A stretch of DNA of 41,425 bases from Amycolatopsis coloradensis. GTDB taxonomy: Bacteria > Actinomycetota > Actinomycetes > Mycobacteriales > Pseudonocardiaceae. This document shows, piece after piece, positions 6,509 through 15,010 of the stretch. Every line of letters starts with the position of its first letter. The first letter of the stretch is position 1. The notes under the pieces were generated by a model. That model worked only from the letters and a program-made list of their open reading frames with translations, was not told where the DNA came from and did not search any database. The position numbers were made by a program, and so were the translations under genes. The stretch covers positions 3,408,356 to 3,449,780 of the forward strand of contig NZ_CP150484.1 of the NCBI RefSeq assembly GCF_037997115.1, written 5' to 3'.

Positions 6509-7897
6509 ATGCCCGCACCACGTCCCGCCGAACCCGTGACCGCGATCGAGACCCGGTCGCTCGGTACCGGTTTCCGGCGGCGGCACGTCACCATGCTGGC
6601 CATCAGCGGCGCGATCGGCGCCGGGCTGTTCGTCGGCACCGGCGCGGGGATCAAGACCGCGGGCCCCGGCATCCTGCTGTCGTACGTGGTCGCGGGTCTG
6701 CTCATGGTGCTCGTGATGCGCATGCTGGGTGAGATGGCCGCCGCCGAGCCGAGCAGCGGCTCGTTCTCGGTGTACGCGGAAAAGGCGCTCGGTCGCTGGG
6801 CCGGGTTCACCGTCGGCTGGCTGTACTGGTCACTGCTGGTGGTCGTGGTCGCGGCCGAGGCCACCGCGGCGGCGGGGATCGCGAACGGCCTGCTGCCGCG
6901 GATTCCACAGTGGACCTGGGTGCTGCTGTTCATGGCCGTGCTGACCGTGGTGAACCTGTTCGCGGTGCGCTCGTTCGGGGAGTTCGAGTTCTGGTTCGGC
7001 GCGATCAAGGTGACCGCCGTGGTCGGCTTCCTCGTCCTCGGCACGCTCGCGGTGTTCGGGATCCTGCCGGGCACGACGCCGGTCGGCCTGGACAACCTCA
7101 CCGGGCACGGTGGTTTCCTGCCCAACGGCCTCCAAGGCGTGCTGACCGGCCTGCTCGCGGTCGCGTTCTCCTTCGGCGGCATGGAACTGGTCACCATCGC
7201 CGCGGCGGAGTCCGAGGACCCGGCGGATTCGATCCGCCGCACCACGCGCACGGTCATCGTGCGGCTGCTGCTGTTCTACGTCGGTTCCGTGGCGCTGATG
7301 GTGTTGTTGCTGCCGTGGGAGACCGCTTCGGCCAACACCAGCCCGTTCGTGACCATCCTGGAGCGGATCGGGGTGCCGTCGGCGGCGCTCTTGATGAGTT
7401 TCGTCGTGTTGACCTCCTTGCTCTCGGCGCTGAACGCGAATCTCTACGGCGCTTCGCGAATGGTGTTCTCCCTGGCCGGCCGCGGTGAAGCGCCGCGCGC
7501 GATGCTGAAGCTGTCCTCCGCGGGCGTCCCGCGGACGGCGGTGCTCGCTTCGGTGGCCTTCGGTTTCGTGGCCGTGCTGCTGAACTTCCTCGCCCCCGAA
7601 CACGTCCTGCCGTTCCTGCTGAACGCCATCGGGGCGAATATCCTGCTGGTCTGGATCTTCGTCGCCGTCTCGCAGTTGCGGCTGCGGAAAGCGGCGGAAC
7701 GGGACGGCACGGCCGCGGAACTGCCGGTGCGGATGTGGGGTTTCCCGTGGCTCAGCTGGGTCGCGCTGATCGCGATGGCGGGCGTGCTCGTTCTCATGTG
7801 GACGGACGCCGACGCGCGGACGCAGCTGTTCACCAGCGGTGCGGTGGCCGTGCTGATCGTGGTGATCAGCCTGCTCAGGCGACGTCCGCGACGCTGA
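6509..7897 (+). CDS. APC-family amino-acid permease
   Basis: 462 residues with about 12 membrane helices. The start of helix 1 reads MLAISGAIGAGLFVGTGAGI, the substrate-binding unwound GxGxG turn of the amino-acid transporter family, and the GEMAAAEPSSGSFSVYAEKALG segment after helix 2 is characteristic of the AnsP/GabP/ProY branch. It acts in the cytoplasmic membrane as a proton- or exchange-coupled importer. It lies 34 nt after the decarboxylase, most likely in one operon with it and the MarR gene. The last 23 nt overlap the convergent ROK gene. Substrate is probably the decarboxylase substrate, by inference. Confidence 0.9.
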   Translation: MPAPRPAEPVTAIETRSLGTGFRRRHVTMLAISGAIGAGLFVGTGAGIKTAGPGILLSYVVAGLLMVLVMRMLGEMAAAEPSSGSFSVYAEKALGRWAGFTVGWLYWSLLVVVVAAEATAAAGIANGLLPRIPQWTWVLLFMAVLTVVNLFAVRSFGEFEFWFGAIKVTAVVGFLVLGTLAVFGILPGTTPVGLDNLTGHGGFLPNGLQGVLTGLLAVAFSFGGMELVTIAAAESEDPADSIRRTTRTVIVRLLLFYVGSVALMVLLLPWETASANTSPFVTILERIGVPSAALLMSFVVLTSLLSALNANLYGASRMVFSLAGRGEAPRAMLKLSSAGVPRTAVLASVAFGFVAVLLNFLAPEHVLPFLLNAIGANILLVWIFVAVSQLRLRKAAERDGTAAELPVRMWGFPWLSWVALIAMAGVLVLMWTDADARTQLFTSGAVAVLIVVISLLRRRPRR

Positions 7898-8849
7898 ACA
7901 GGTCGCGCTCCACCCGGCTCAGCGCCAGCCGGACCGCGCCGAGCGCCACCGAGTCTTCGCCGAGGGCCGCCGTCTCGACGCGGACCGGGAAGAGGCACAG
8001 CCGGGCCAGTTCGGCGCGCAGCGGCGTCGTCAGCGAATCTTCGGAGCCGCTGATCACCACCAGCCGCGGGTCGACGGCGAGCACGGTCGCGGCGACGAGT
8101 TCGACGAACCCGCCGGCCTGGCGCAGGGCGCCGATCTCGCCTGCCGCGCCGTGGTGGCCCGTGTGCAGCTTCCCGCCGAGCAGCAGGCCCAGCGAGACGG
8201 TGCGCCCGGCCCGCACGTAGACGACGTCGTCGACGCCGCGCGCGGCACCGCGCCAGTGTTCGGCCAGCGCCGCGAGTCTGGTGTCGTTCCCGGCCAGCAC
8301 CGGGCAGCCGCCGCCGAACTCCGCGGGCAGGTCGACGCCGGTCCAGCCGGGAAGACGGTCGTCGCGGAGGACTTTGCCGCCGGACACCACGCCGGTGGTG
8401 CCGATGCCGAGCACCCGCACGTTGACATGGCCTTCGACGGCCGCGGCGAGCACCCGGTGCGCGGTGCCGAGCCGGTCCGCGGCGGCCGCTTCCGGGGTGA
8501 GCCCGGCTTTCGCCCGTCCGACGACCTCGCCCCGCAGGTCGGCGACCAGGCACAACGCCTGATGCGGGCCGATCTCCAGCCCGGCGACGTGCCCGGACTC
8601 GTGGCGGAAGCGGTACCGCTTGGCGGGGCGTCCCACCGGCCGCGGCGTGCCGGGGGGAAGCGGGACCTCCTCGACCAGCCCCTGTTCACCGAGGTCGGCG
8701 GCGATCTCCTCGACCGTCGGGCGGGAGACCTCGCTCGCCTTGACCAGTTCCGCGAGGGTGAGCTCCTCGGCCGCGTACAGCGCCCGCAGGACGGCGATGG
8801 CGTTGAGCCGCCGCAGCAGTGACGGATCCCCTCCGGACAGTCTGGCCAT
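7875..8849 (-). CDS. ROK-family transcriptional regulator
   Basis: 324 residues from the ATG ending at 8849, chosen over longer in-frame starts because GGGAG lies just upstream and the winged helix begins immediately (LLRRLNAIAVLRALYAAEELTLAELVKASEVSRPTVEEIAADLGE). The C-terminal ROK/actin-like domain starts near GRPAKRYRFRHESGHVAGLEIG. The sugar-kinase phosphate loop is degenerate (EIGPHQ instead of DIGGT) and the ROK zinc motif CxCGxxGC after GEIGALR is missing, so this is a regulator without kinase activity and probably with an altered ligand site. It starts 8 nt after the HxlR stop and may be co-transcribed with it. Confidence 0.88.
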   Translation of the reverse strand: MARLSGGDPSLLRRLNAIAVLRALYAAEELTLAELVKASEVSRPTVEEIAADLGEQGLVEEVPLPPGTPRPVGRPAKRYRFRHESGHVAGLEIGPHQALCLVADLRGEVVGRAKAGLTPEAAAADRLGTAHRVLAAAVEGHVNVRVLGIGTTGVVSGGKVLRDDRLPGWTGVDLPAEFGGGCPVLAGNDTRLAALAEHWRGAARGVDDVVYVRAGRTVSLGLLLGGKLHTGHHGAAGEIGALRQAGGFVELVAATVLAVDPRLVVISGSEDSLTTPLRAELARLCLFPVRVETAALGEDSVALGAVRLALSRVERDLFSVADVA

Positions 8850-8857
8850 GCGGCTCC

Positions 8858-9286
8858 CTAGGCGGTGACGCGTTTGTCGTACTGGGCGCGCGCGAGGGCG
8901 ATCTCGCTCTGGTGGTCCTCGGTCCAGGTGACCAGCGACTGGATGGTCTGATGCAGCGTCATGCCCAGCGGTGTCAGCGCGTACTCGACCCGCGGCGGCA
9001 CGACCGGGTAGACGGTCCGGTTCACCAGCCCGTCGCGTTCCAGATGCCGCAGCGTGGTGGTGAGCATGCGCTGGCTGATGCCGTCGATCTTGTACTTGAG
9101 TTCGGTGAACCGCAGCGTGTTCCGGTCGAGCAGCGCGATCACCAGGAGCGACCACTTGTCCGCCACCCGGTCGAGGATCTGGCGGACCTCGCAGTCCTCG
9201 CGCGTGTCCCACTGGAAGGCCTCGTAGTCCTCCTCGGTGAGTTCGCAACGACTGGGTGAGTTCAAAGTGCCTTCTTCCATGGTCAT
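8858..9286 (-). CDS. HxlR-family transcriptional regulator
   Basis: 142 residues from MTMEEG; Met three codons in (9280) is equally possible. The core CEVRQILDRVADKWSLLVIALL is the HxlR signature with a conserved Cys before the first helix, often redox- or electrophile-sensing in this family. The recognition helix RFTELKYKIDGISQRMLTTTLRHLERDGLV and wing PPRVEYALTPLG follow. It is divergent from an MFS exporter, and a strong palindrome lies between them (9310-9355), so control of that exporter is likely. Confidence 0.9.
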   Translation of the reverse strand: MTMEEGTLNSPSRCELTEEDYEAFQWDTREDCEVRQILDRVADKWSLLVIALLDRNTLRFTELKYKIDGISQRMLTTTLRHLERDGLVNRTVYPVVPPRVEYALTPLGMTLHQTIQSLVTWTEDHQSEIALARAQYDKRVTA

Positions 9287-9309
9287 CGATAGTGACGGAC
9301 GATCCCTTT

Positions 9310-9355
9310 GGTTACAAGAGGGAACCGACCGGCTGATGAGTAACCGTCGGTTCCC
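9310..9355. promoter_or_regulatory. Nested inverted repeats, probable HxlR operator
   Basis: GGGAACCGAC (9320-9329) and GTCGGTTCCC (9346-9355) are a perfect 10-bp inverted repeat. GGTTAC (9310-9315) and GTAACC (9340-9345) form a second, interleaved pair. The block occupies most of the divergent gap between the HxlR gene and the MFS gene and would overlap both promoters. Confidence 0.55.
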
Positions 9356-9377
9356 GTTCACTGAGGGAGAGTCGATC

Positions 9378-10826
9378 TTGAGCAACACACGAACGCCGCC
9401 GCGCGCCGACCGGATGGGCGGGCGGGCCTGGGGCGTGCTCCTGGTGCTGTGCGGCGCCATCTTCCTGGAGGGCATCGACGTCGCGATGCTGAACGTGGCG
9501 CTGCCGTCCATCCGGGCCGAACTCGGGCTGTCGACGGCGACGCTGAGCGGCGTCGTGAGCGCCTACGTGCTCGGCTACGGCGGGTTCATGCTGCTGGGCG
9601 GACGCGCCGCCGACATGTACGGCCGCCGTCGCATGTTCCTCGCCTGGCTGGTGGTGTTCCTCGTCTTCTCCGGGCTGGGCGGATTCGCCACCGAAGGCTG
9701 GATGCTGCTGCTCGCCCGGTTCGTCACCGGCGTCGCCGCGGCCTTCATGACCCCGGCCGGGCTGTCCATCATCACCACGAGCTTCGAGGAAGGCCCGAAA
9801 CGCAACAAGGCGCTGCTGTTCTACGCCGGCACCGGAGCGGGCGGTTTCTCGCTCGGCCTGGTCATCGGCGGCCTGCTGACCAGGATCGACTGGCGATGGG
9901 TGTTCTTCACACCGGTGATCCTGTCCGCCGTCATCCTGCTCGCCGCGCTGTGGCTCATCAAGGAACCGGCGGGCGAGGAACGCGTGCCGCGTCGCCTGGA
10001 CTTCCCCGGAGCGCTCACCGTGACCGTGGCGATGCTGCTGATCGCCTACGCGGTGGTCCGCCTGGAACACCCTGGACAGGGCTGGGGCTGGACCCTCGCG
10101 TCGTTCGCCGGGGGAGTGGCGGCGCTGGCGGCCTTCGTGGCCGTCGAACGCCGCTCGCCCGCGCCACTGGTGCGGTTGGGCATCCTGAAGTCGGGGACGC
10201 TGGTGCGGGCGAACGCCGGCGCCCTGCTGTTCGCGGGATCGTTCTTCGGGTTCCAGTTCCTCGTCACGCTGTATCTGCAGGAACTGCGGGGCTGGTCGAC
10301 GCTGGAGACGAGCCTGGCGCTGCTGGCCGTCGGGATCGACGCGATCCTCGCGCCGACGCTGACCCCGCGGCTGGTGGCGAGGTTCGGCAACACCCGGCTG
10401 ATCTTCGGCGGACTCGTGCTCGCCGCCGTGGCGTACGCGCTCTTCCTGCCGCTGGGCCTGGACTGGACATATGCGGCGATGTTCCCGTCGATGATCATCC
10501 TGGGCCTCGGGTTCGCGCTCGCCTACGGTCCGCTGACGATCGTCGCCACCGACGGGATCGCCGAGGAAGAACAGGGACTCGCGGGCGGGTTGCTGTACAC
10601 GGCGTTCCAGTTCGGCGCGGCGCTCGGGCTGTCCGCGGTGACCGCCGTCAACGTCGCCGCGCTCGGTGACGGTTCGCGAGAGGCCGCGCTCGGCGGTTTC
10701 CGGGCTGCGCTGGTCGTGCCGCTGGTCATGGCCGTCCTCGCCGCGATCGTGATCGCGTCCGGCCGTCAGCGCGTTTCGGCGAAGGAGGCCAGGTTGGCCA
10801 GTGAAGAGGCGATACCGGCCTCGTGA
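9378..10826 (+). CDS. MFS drug-efflux transporter (DHA2-like)
   Basis: 482 residues with about 14 membrane helices, the length of the EmrB/QacA drug:proton antiporter group. Helix 1 motif EGIDVAMLNVALPSI corresponds to motif D of that group, and GGRAADMYGRRRMF is MFS motif A in the first cytoplasmic loop. The start is TTG 9378, preceded by GAGGGAGA (9363-9370) at 7-nt spacing; an upstream start at 9237 would run through the HxlR gene and the palindrome. Probably induced by release of the HxlR repressor. The 3' end overlaps the convergent SRPBCC gene by 61 nt. Confidence 0.9.
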   Translation: MSNTRTPPRADRMGGRAWGVLLVLCGAIFLEGIDVAMLNVALPSIRAELGLSTATLSGVVSAYVLGYGGFMLLGGRAADMYGRRRMFLAWLVVFLVFSGLGGFATEGWMLLLARFVTGVAAAFMTPAGLSIITTSFEEGPKRNKALLFYAGTGAGGFSLGLVIGGLLTRIDWRWVFFTPVILSAVILLAALWLIKEPAGEERVPRRLDFPGALTVTVAMLLIAYAVVRLEHPGQGWGWTLASFAGGVAALAAFVAVERRSPAPLVRLGILKSGTLVRANAGALLFAGSFFGFQFLVTLYLQELRGWSTLETSLALLAVGIDAILAPTLTPRLVARFGNTRLIFGGLVLAAVAYALFLPLGLDWTYAAMFPSMIILGLGFALAYGPLTIVATDGIAEEEQGLAGGLLYTAFQFGAALGLSAVTAVNVAALGDGSREAALGGFRAALVVPLVMAVLAAIVIASGRQRVSAKEARLASEEAIPAS

Positions 10827-11230
10827 TCGGCCTGGCCGATGCCGGACGGCACGTCCGTCGCGGTGACGGTCACCTCGGTGGCGTGATCCGCGGCGGCCAG
10901 GCTCCAGGTCATCGTCATGGTGCCCGCGAACGCCGGGTCTTCGGACTCGAAGACGGCCTTTTGCACCACGCGTTCCGCGGGCACCAGCTCGGCGAACCCG
11001 ACTTCGACCACGTCCGTCGCGTCCGACGATTTGCCGGGCGCGGCGGACGCGTCGAGGTAGGTGAGGACCATGCGGAAACCGCCGCCGGGACGCGGATCCC
11101 AGTGCTCGATCCGGCCGCGCATCCCCTCGGGCGGCAGCCAGGCTTCGAGCGACTCGCGGTCCAGGAGTGCCTGGTAGACGGTCTCGGGCGGGGCGGCGAT
11201 CGTCCGGCTGCCGCTGTCGATCCTGTCCAT
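10766..11230 (-). CDS. SRPBCC (AHSA1-like) domain protein
   Basis: 154 residues. It starts with SRTIAAPPETVYQALLDRESLEAWLPPEGM and contains the AHSA1-type helix-grip features (GGGFRMVLTYLD, MTMTWSLAAADHATEVTVTATDVPSGI). These small START-like proteins bind hydrophobic ligands or Hsp90; the role here is unknown. The ATG at 11230 begins the domain; the longer in-frame ORF adds non-homologous residues. TAGACT (11243-11238) lies 7 nt before ATG with no Shine-Dalgarno, pointing to leaderless mRNA. The C-terminal 20 residues are encoded opposite the MFS gene end. Confidence 0.85.
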   Translation of the reverse strand: MDRIDSGSRTIAAPPETVYQALLDRESLEAWLPPEGMRGRIEHWDPRPGGGFRMVLTYLDASAAPGKSSDATDVVEVGFAELVPAERVVQKAVFESEDPAFAGTMTMTWSLAAADHATEVTVTATDVPSGIGQADHEAGIASSLANLASFAETR

Positions 11231-11296
11231 GACGCCGAGTCTAGGGGCGGATAGGCTGATCATCGCGGATCACGGACGGCGGTGGTCCGGGGAAGG

Positions 11297-11759
11297 GTGA
11301 TCCGCCTTCCTCGGCGGCTGGCTCCTCGTCGCCGGGCCCATGTACCAGGGCGCGCTCGAACTCCGTGAGGAGAGCGAGCGCTTTCGCGACCTGCGGTCGG
11401 TCGAGGTGCCCCGGCCCGATTTCGGGGAGCCCGTTTCCCGCTGGTGGTGGCTGCTGCCGCCGGTGGCCGTCGCCAAGGAACGGCGACGGAGGCGCAAGGT
11501 GCACCGCGAGGTCATGAAGTCGTTCACGGCCGAGCAGCGGCGCACCATGGCCACCTTCGCCAACAAGGCCCGCGGCTGGTTCATCGTGACCGCGGGCGCC
11601 TTCTTCATCGCCCTCAAGGAAACGTGGCACCTGAACCATCTGTACCACTGGCCTTTGTGGACCTACTTCGCGCTCGTGCTCGTCCCGCTCGCGCTGAGTT
11701 TCGCCCACACGTCGAGGGGTGTCCGGCTCACCGTCCTCATCATGGGTGCCGAGGAGTGA
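11297..11759 (+). pseudogene. Small membrane protein with apparent 5' frameshift
   Basis: The long frame gives 139 residues from ATG 11340: an acidic/basic segment (YQGALELREESERFRDLRSV), a Trp-rich stretch, KERRRRRKVHREVMKSF, and two C-terminal membrane helices. ATG 11340 has no ribosome-binding site. The 13 in-frame codons before it encode SAFLGGWLLVAGP, obviously the end of a membrane helix, but a TGA at 11298-11300 closes that frame. Removing one C at 11302-11303 would fuse GTG 11297 to it, giving V-I-A-F-L-G-G-W-L-L-V-A-G-P-M. Either a recent frameshift, an assembly error, or a shortened but working gene. Function unknown. The end overlaps the amiE gene by 20 nt. Confidence 0.6.
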
Positions 11760-12738
11760 TGGTGTCGCGGGTGATCGACTCGACCTTCTCCTGCGCCTTC
11801 TTGGCGTCGGTGACCCAGAGCTTGTAGAAGTCGAACGGGCACTCGGCCACGCCCTTGTCGCCTTCGTCCGCGTCCCGCACCCCGGTGTAGCCGCGGTGCA
11901 GCAGCTTGAAGATGTGGTTCTGCGACTGGTCGTAGGTGCGCGCGTCGCGGATCGCCGAGACCGACAGTTGCGCGTACTGGATCCCGTATTCCTCTTCGCC
12001 GGTCTCGCCGAGGGTGCGGCCGTCGAAGCCGATGATCGCGGAATGGCCGAAGTACGAGTACACGCCGTCGAAACCGGCGGCGTTCGCCACGGCGACGTAA
12101 CAGTTGTTGGCCCACGCCATCGCCTTGGCCATCAGGATCTGCTGCTCCTTGGCCGGGTACATGTAGCCCTGGCAGCGCACGATCAGTTCGGCGCCCTTCA
12201 TCGCGCAGTCGCGCCAGATCTCCGGGTAGTTCCCGTCGTCGCAGATGATCAGCGAGATCTTCATGCCCTTCGGGCCGTCGCTGACGTAGGTGTCTTCGCC
12301 CGGGTACCAGCCTTCGATCGGGCACCACGGCAGGATCTTGCGGTACTTCTGGACGATCTCGCCGCGGTCGTTGATGAGCACGAGCGTGTTGTACGGCGGC
12401 TTGTTCGGGTGGTCCTCGTGCCGCTCGCCGGTGATGGAGAAGACGCCCCAGGTCTGGGCTTCCCGGCACGCGGCCGCGAAGATCTCGGTCTCCTCGCCGG
12501 GGATCGTCGCCGCGGTCTCGTACATTTCCTTCGGGTCGTACATGATGCCCTGCGTCGAGTACTCGGGGAACACCACGAGATCCATGCCGGGAAGCCCGGA
12601 CTTCATGCCCACCACCATTTCGGCGATCTTGCGGGCGTTGCCGAGGACTTCGGCCTTGGTGTGCAGCCGCGGCATCTTGTAGTTGACCACCGCGACACCG
12701 ACCGTGTCCGGGCTGGCGGAAATGTCACCGTGTCGCAT
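11740..12738 (-). CDS. amiE: Aliphatic amidase (acetamidase)
   Basis: 332 residues, nearly colinear with the Pseudomonas aliphatic amidase AmiE: it begins [20 protein letters not shown]. Nitrilase-superfamily catalytic triad is present as Glu59 (FPEY), Lys134 (QKYRK) and Cys166 ([12 protein letters not shown]). It hydrolyses short aliphatic amides such as acetamide to the acid and ammonia in the cytoplasm. AAGGAG lies just upstream. The start overlaps the amiS stop by 14 nt, so the two are translationally coupled. The C-terminus is shorter by about a dozen residues than the Pseudomonas enzyme. Confidence 0.95.
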   Translation of the reverse strand: MRHGDISASPDTVGVAVVNYKMPRLHTKAEVLGNARKIAEMVVGMKSGLPGMDLVVFPEYSTQGIMYDPKEMYETAATIPGEETEIFAAACREAQTWGVFSITGERHEDHPNKPPYNTLVLINDRGEIVQKYRKILPWCPIEGWYPGEDTYVSDGPKGMKISLIICDDGNYPEIWRDCAMKGAELIVRCQGYMYPAKEQQILMAKAMAWANNCYVAVANAAGFDGVYSYFGHSAIIGFDGRTLGETGEEEYGIQYAQLSVSAIRDARTYDQSQNHIFKLLHRGYTGVRDADEGDKGVAECPFDFYKLWVTDAKKAQEKVESITRDTITPRHP

Positions 12739-13348
12739 GAAGACTCCTTTTCTCCGAACGGTTTTTCAGGACGTCGAGGGAACCGGCGGCCGCGACCAGC
12801 GCCACCGCGATCGCCGCCGCCAGCAGCGCGGTGCCGCCGTCGCTGCGGTAAGCGCCGGTCAGGCCGAGGAAGGCGGGCACCGTGCACGTCGGCTGGCTGA
12901 GCAGCAGGACGGTCCAGCCGGTGAAGCGCGTCAGATGGTCTTTCCCGAGGCCGAGCACCAGGAAGAACAACGTCCACAGCAACGCCCAGGACAGCCAGAT
13001 GACCCCGAACACCGGGTCGTTGTCGTGCCAAAAGGCGATTCCCGCGTACACCATGGCCGCGCCCGCCACGAAGAGCGAGAACCAGCCGATACCTTCGGGT
13101 GCCAGGCCCGCGAGGTTCGCGATGCCGACGTACAGGTAGGTGAAACCGAACAGGTACAGGCCGGACGCGGCGAGGATCGCGTCCGGATTCCCGTTCGCCT
13201 GGACGATCAGCACGGTCGGGGTGACGCACTGCAGCGCGCCGACGAACAGGTTCAGCACCGCCGCCGAACGCGGTGGTACCCGTCCGAGCAACATCAGGCC
13301 GTTGATCATCAAGGCGGCGCCGACGTAGAGCAGGCCCACGTTGCCCAT
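12725..13348 (-). CDS. amiS: AmiS/UreI-family amide channel
   Basis: 207 residues with six or more membrane helices and the family start [20 protein letters not shown]. Internal AmiS/UreI features include [20 protein letters not shown] and a conserved His-bearing FWHDNDP. It allows urea or short amides to cross the membrane. ATG 13348 is chosen because GGAGG precedes it at about 5 nt; the GTG two codons earlier lies on top of that site. It is downstream of the amide-binding protein gene, with its own promoter in the gap, and overlaps amiE by 14 nt. Confidence 0.93.
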   Translation of the reverse strand: MGNVGLLYVGAALMINGLMLLGRVPPRSAAVLNLFVGALQCVTPTVLIVQANGNPDAILAASGLYLFGFTYLYVGIANLAGLAPEGIGWFSLFVAGAAMVYAGIAFWHDNDPVFGVIWLSWALLWTLFFLVLGLGKDHLTRFTGWTVLLLSQPTCTVPAFLGLTGAYRSDGGTALLAAAIAVALVAAAGSLDVLKNRSEKRSLHATR

Positions 13349-13383
13349 GCTCACCTCCGCATAACGTGCGTCATATGGAATAA

Positions 13384-13421
13384 TTTCAAATGAAACTAAG
13401 TGGTGTGCCGGAGCGAGTCAA
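13384..13421 (-). promoter_or_regulatory. amiS-amiE promoter with palindromic operator
   Basis: On the minus strand TTGACT (13421-13416), 17 nt, then TAGTTT (13398-13393): a good sigma-70-type promoter in an AT-rich patch. The 12-bp palindrome TTTCATTTGAAA (13395-13384) overlaps the -10 and the start region. A bound dimeric repressor would block initiation. The adjacent MarR-family gene is the obvious candidate. Confidence 0.6.
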
Positions 13422-13432
13422 GAGGGTGGATT

Positions 13433-14509
13433 TCAGAGCCGGGTGAGGACTTCGAAGTCGTAGCCGTCGGCGACCGCGAGATGGACGTGCTGATCGGCCT
13501 GCTGCCCGCGGAACTCGATCGTGCCGCGCGGTCCGTGATAGGCGACGCCGTCGATCGCCGCGTTGAGCGCCGGAAGCTCCGACGTCCCCGCCCTGCCGAC
13601 GAGTTGGGCCAGCGTATGCAGCCCCTCGTAACAGGATTCGGCGGCGTTGTTCAAGGCCGGCGCGCCGGGGCCGTTGCGGCCCACGTAGCGGCCGAGGAGG
13701 TCCATCGCGTCGGCGGTGACCATCGAGCGGAAGTAGGCGGCGGAGACGTAGAGGTTGCCGGTGGCGTTCGCGCCACTGGCGAGAAGCATGTTCTCCTCCA
13801 TCAGCGGGCTGAAGCGGAGCAGCCGGTCGCTGAGCCCGTGCGCGGCGAAAGCCCGGTTGAAGCGCACCGCGTCCTGTCCGACCAGCAACATGAGCACACC
13901 GTCGCTTATGGACTGTTCGACCTCGCGGACCACTGTGGACATATCGCCCGCGCCGAGCCCGACGAAGGCCTCTCCGGTGATGCGCAGATCGAGATCCTTG
14001 GCGTACTGGTGGATCGCGCGGGTCGATCGGTGTGGCCAGACGTAGTCGGCGCCGACGACGAACCAGCGCCGGGCGCCGAGGTGATCGCGCAGCCAGCGCA
14101 GTGCCGGCTCGATCTGGCAGCGCGGCGTCTCGCCCGTGCAGAAGATGCCCGAGCGGCGCTCGCCGCCTTCGTAGAGCGAGGTGTAGACGTATGGCACCCT
14201 GTCGGCCACCACCGGCGCGAGCGCGTGCCGGATCGACGAGATATGCCAGCCGCTCACCGCGTCGACCCGCCCACCGGCGACCAGGCGCCGCACTTCGTCG
14301 GCTACTCGCGCGGGAGTGCCGCCGCCGTCGACCACCTCGGCCTCGACCTGCCTGCCGAGGATGCCGCCGGATTCGTTGAGTTCGTGGACGGCCAGCTCCG
14401 TGATCGCCTCGCACGACGGGCCGAACAGCCCGGCCGGTCCCTGCAACGGGACCACCATGGCCACACGCCAGGTGTCGTCGCGGGGCCGGGTGGCGAGGCG
14501 TGGGGGCAT
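13433..14509 (-). CDS. AmiC-like amide-binding regulatory protein
   Basis: 358 residues of type I periplasmic-binding fold (WRVAMVVPLQGPAGLFGPSCEAITELAVHELNESGGILGRQVE) but with no signal peptide, as in Pseudomonas AmiC, a cytoplasmic amide sensor. Conserved AmiC-like stretches include GWHISSIRHALAPVVADRVPYVYTSLYEGG and RWFVVGADYVWPHRSTRAI. CGGAG lies 4-8 nt before ATG. In Pseudomonas AmiC restrains the antiterminator AmiR; no AmiR-like gene is present here. It is divergent from a MarR gene and upstream of amiS-amiE, as in mycobacterial acetamidase loci. Confidence 0.85.
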   Translation of the reverse strand: MPPRLATRPRDDTWRVAMVVPLQGPAGLFGPSCEAITELAVHELNESGGILGRQVEAEVVDGGGTPARVADEVRRLVAGGRVDAVSGWHISSIRHALAPVVADRVPYVYTSLYEGGERRSGIFCTGETPRCQIEPALRWLRDHLGARRWFVVGADYVWPHRSTRAIHQYAKDLDLRITGEAFVGLGAGDMSTVVREVEQSISDGVLMLLVGQDAVRFNRAFAAHGLSDRLLRFSPLMEENMLLASGANATGNLYVSAAYFRSMVTADAMDLLGRYVGRNGPGAPALNNAAESCYEGLHTLAQLVGRAGTSELPALNAAIDGVAYHGPRGTIEFRGQQADQHVHLAVADGYDFEVLTRL

Positions 14510-14596
14510 GGCGCTCCGTGCGGTGGCCCGGTAAGGTCAAAGTGCTTTCACCTGGAAGTATTGCGAGGGTGTCCGGTTTTGGCAAGGGGACGGGAT

Positions 14597-15007
14597 ATGG
14601 GGACACGCGGCGTCACGACCGCCGGAACGTCGCTCACCGGCTCGCTCACCCGCGCCGCCCGCGCCGTCGCCGCCAGGGTGGAGCAGGTGCTCGCCAAGGA
14701 AGGTCTCACCCTGGACCAATGGCTGGTGCTGGACACGCTGAGCGGCAAGGGCGGCCTCGCCATGGCCGACCTCGCCGACCGGACGCTCGCCACCGCCCCG
14801 ACGTTGACCAGGGTGGTCGACAAACTCGTGACCACCGCGCAGGCCTACCGCGAGGTCGACGCCGCCGACAGACGCCGCGTCCTCGTCCACCTCAGCGCCC
14901 GCGGCCGGGCGACGCACCGGCGCGTGGCCGCGAAGGTGTCAGAGGTGGAAGCCCGGCTCGACGTGCCGGACGAAGTGCTCGTGGCGTTGCGGGAGCTCGG
15001 CGACTGA
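14597..15007 (+). CDS. MarR-family regulator of the amidase locus
   Basis: 136 residues. The winged helix reads LTLDQWLVLDTLSGKGGLAMADLADRTLATAPTLTRVVDKLVTT, with wing DAADRRRVLVHLSARGRATHRR (the DxRxxxxxLTxxG equivalent). AAGGGGA precedes ATG. It is divergent from the AmiC-like gene across 87 nt that contains TCAAAGTGCTTTCA (14538-14551), an imperfect palindrome with one TTTCA half-site like those of the amiS operator. By position it corresponds to the negative regulator of mycobacterial acetamidase operons. Direct interaction with the AmiC-like sensor is an inference. Confidence 0.85.
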   Translation: MGTRGVTTAGTSLTGSLTRAARAVAARVEQVLAKEGLTLDQWLVLDTLSGKGGLAMADLADRTLATAPTLTRVVDKLVTTAQAYREVDAADRRRVLVHLSARGRATHRRVAAKVSEVEARLDVPDEVLVALRELGD

Positions 15008-15010
15008 AGG

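Noticed and set aside
4981..7257. 758-residue open frame on the minus strand
   Set aside because: Antisense to the decarboxylase and permease genes; composition is that of GC-rich complement frames (Arg/Pro/Val/Gly) with no motif. The + strand genes have clear motifs.
8858..9511. Longer start for the HxlR regulator at 9511
   Set aside because: It would extend through the palindrome and into the MFS gene; the family begins near the Met at 9286 or 9280.
12765..12790. GTTT...GGGAAC stress-promoter-like match
   Set aside because: Lies inside the amiS coding sequence with no gene start downstream on that strand at a useful distance.
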